The notes beneath the pieces were generated by a model that saw only the letters and a list, made by a program, of their open reading frames with translations, made no database searches and was not told where the DNA came from. This document shows, one piece after another, positions 63,228 to 64,000 of a stretch of 64,000 bases of DNA. This DNA is from Solibacillus sp. FSL R7-0682. GTDB lineage: Bacteria; Bacillota; Bacilli; Bacillales_A; Planococcaceae. Position numbers and translations under genes: made by a program. The first letter of the stretch is position 1, and every line of letters begins with the position of its first letter. The stretch covers positions 2,996,001 to 3,060,000 of the forward strand of contig NZ_JBBOUI010000001.1 in the NCBI RefSeq assembly GCF_038005985.1. Reading direction: 5' to 3'.

Positions 63228-64000
63228 TGATTTACGCTCCCTTCCTCATCCTCAAAATGGAAGTGTTCCCAGCATGTACAGCGAACTAAATGCCCTGGTC
63301 CTACCTCATGTAGCTCTGGATTTGCTTCATGTACGGAAGCATCCATCCATGGAATACGTGATGCAAATCGGCAACCTTCACGTGGTAATTTCGTTAAAGA
63401 TGGTACCATCCCTTGAATAACTTCTAAACTCTCATTCTCACTATTTGTTTGAGGGATTGATTTTAATAACGATCTCGTATACGGGTGCTTTGGATTTCTG
63501 AACAGTTCAACTACTGGCGCCTCTTCAATTACTTGCCCTGCATACATTACAGCAACGCGGTCAGCAACCTCAGCAACAACACCTAAATCGTGTGTAATTA
63601 AAATAATGCCCGATTGAATTTCATCTTGTAGCGATTTTAATAAATCCAAAATTTGTGCCTGAATCGTTACGTCAAGTGCCGTTGTTGGTTCGTCCGCAAT
63701 AATAATCGCAGGTTTACCAGATAAAGCGATCGCAATCATTACTCGCTGACGCATACCTCCTGATAATTGGTGAGGGAATTGCTTTGCCACTCGTGGCGAA
63801 TTCGGAATACCAACTTGATCTAGTAATTCGATTACGCGTTTTTCACGTTCCTGTTTGTTTAATTTACTGTGATAAATTAAACCTTCTTCAATTTGCTCAC
63901 CAATACGCATTAAAGGATTTAAAGCAGATAATGGATCTTGGAAAATAAATCCAATATCATTTCCTCGCAGCTTATTAAATTGCTCTTCCGTTAAATTCGC
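63224..64000 (-). CDS. oppD: oligopeptide ABC transporter ATP-binding protein OppD (5' end outside window)
   Basis: Second ATPase of the importer. The frame is open to the window edge, so the start and Walker A are missing. Visible from the edge are the Q-loop FIFQDPLSALNPLMRIGEQI, the signature LSGGMRQRVMIAIALSG, Walker B IIIADEPTTALDVT and the His switch LITHDLGVVAEV. The C-terminal extension shows NPKHPYTRSLLKSIPQ and the RFASRIP/CTCWEH region, in which DppD/OppD proteins have an iron-sulfur-like cysteine motif. The four-base overlap with oppF and the order D-F-B-C-A are typical of one transport operon. Confidence 0.95.
   Translation of the reverse strand, partial: ANLTEEQFNKLRGNDIGFIFQDPLSALNPLMRIGEQIEEGLIYHSKLNKQEREKRVIELLDQVGIPNSPRVAKQFPHQLSGGMRQRVMIAIALSGKPAIIIADEPTTALDVTIQAQILDLLKSLQDEIQSGIILITHDLGVVAEVADRVAVMYAGQVIEEAPVVELFRNPKHPYTRSLLKSIPQTNSENESLEVIQGMVPSLTKLPREGCRFASRIPWMDASVHEANPELHEVGPGHLVRCTCWEHFHFEDEEGSVNQ

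Overview
This is about 64 kb of low-GC Bacillota chromosome. The gene order from flgC/flgB and codY through to rqcH follows the codY-fla/che to yloA region of Bacillus subtilis almost gene for gene, run here on the minus strand. The AT-rich composition, strong AGGAGG ribosome binding sites, CodY, a flagellar operon, SpoVM and the FapR/FakA lipid genes point to a spore-forming, motile member of the Bacillales. My guess is the Solibacillus/Lysinibacillus group of Planococcaceae, but that rests on general similarity and was not tested by search.

Layout, left to right. (1) 1-2290: start of the fla/che operon (flgB, flgC, cut by the window edge) and codY. (2) 2373-12135: hslUV, xerC, trmFO, topA, dprA, sucCD. 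(3) 12419-19689: the FliK-like/FlhB-like pair (ylqG, ylqH), rnhB, rbgA, lepB, and a translation cluster (rplS, trmD, rimM, khpA, rpsP). (4) 19783-31006: SRP genes (ffh, ylxM, ftsY), smc, rnc and the fatty-acid/phospholipid operon fapR-plsX-fabD-fabG-acpP, with a FapR-type operator in front. (5) 31130-37645: a VOC-fold protein, recG, L-serine dehydratase (sdaAB, sdaAA), fakA and its Asp23-family partner. (6) 38063-52150: rpmB on the plus strand, then a long minus-strand run (yloC, gmk, rpoZ, coaC, priA, def, fmt, rsmB, rlmN, prpC, prkC, rsgA, rpe, thiN) ending in a 29-codon spoVM that must start at CTG. (7) 52299-54626: an intact IS66-family element with a perfect 8-bp target duplication, inserted between yloC and rqcH. 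(8) 54735-64000: rqcH (plus), a succinyl-CoA:acetate-type CoA-transferase, a GC-rich folded intergenic repeat, and an oligopeptide ABC transporter operon (oppD-F-B-C-A) cut by the right edge.

Most of the window is conserved core machinery: translation and ribosome maturation, protein targeting, chromosome condensation, lipid synthesis, Ser/Thr phospho-signalling and ribosome rescue. I found no defence system, prophage, CRISPR array, tRNA or rRNA. The most interesting points are departures from the B. subtilis plan: CTG-initiated spoVM; a coaC with no fused CoaB half; ylqD, remA and yloB missing from their usual places; a CRP/FNR-type palindrome in front of sucCD; Glu in place of Asp in the RqcH catalytic motif; a Gly N-terminus on HslV; and several structured intergenic elements that may be regulatory RNAs. 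Comparisons with B. subtilis are from memory and were not checked against a database.
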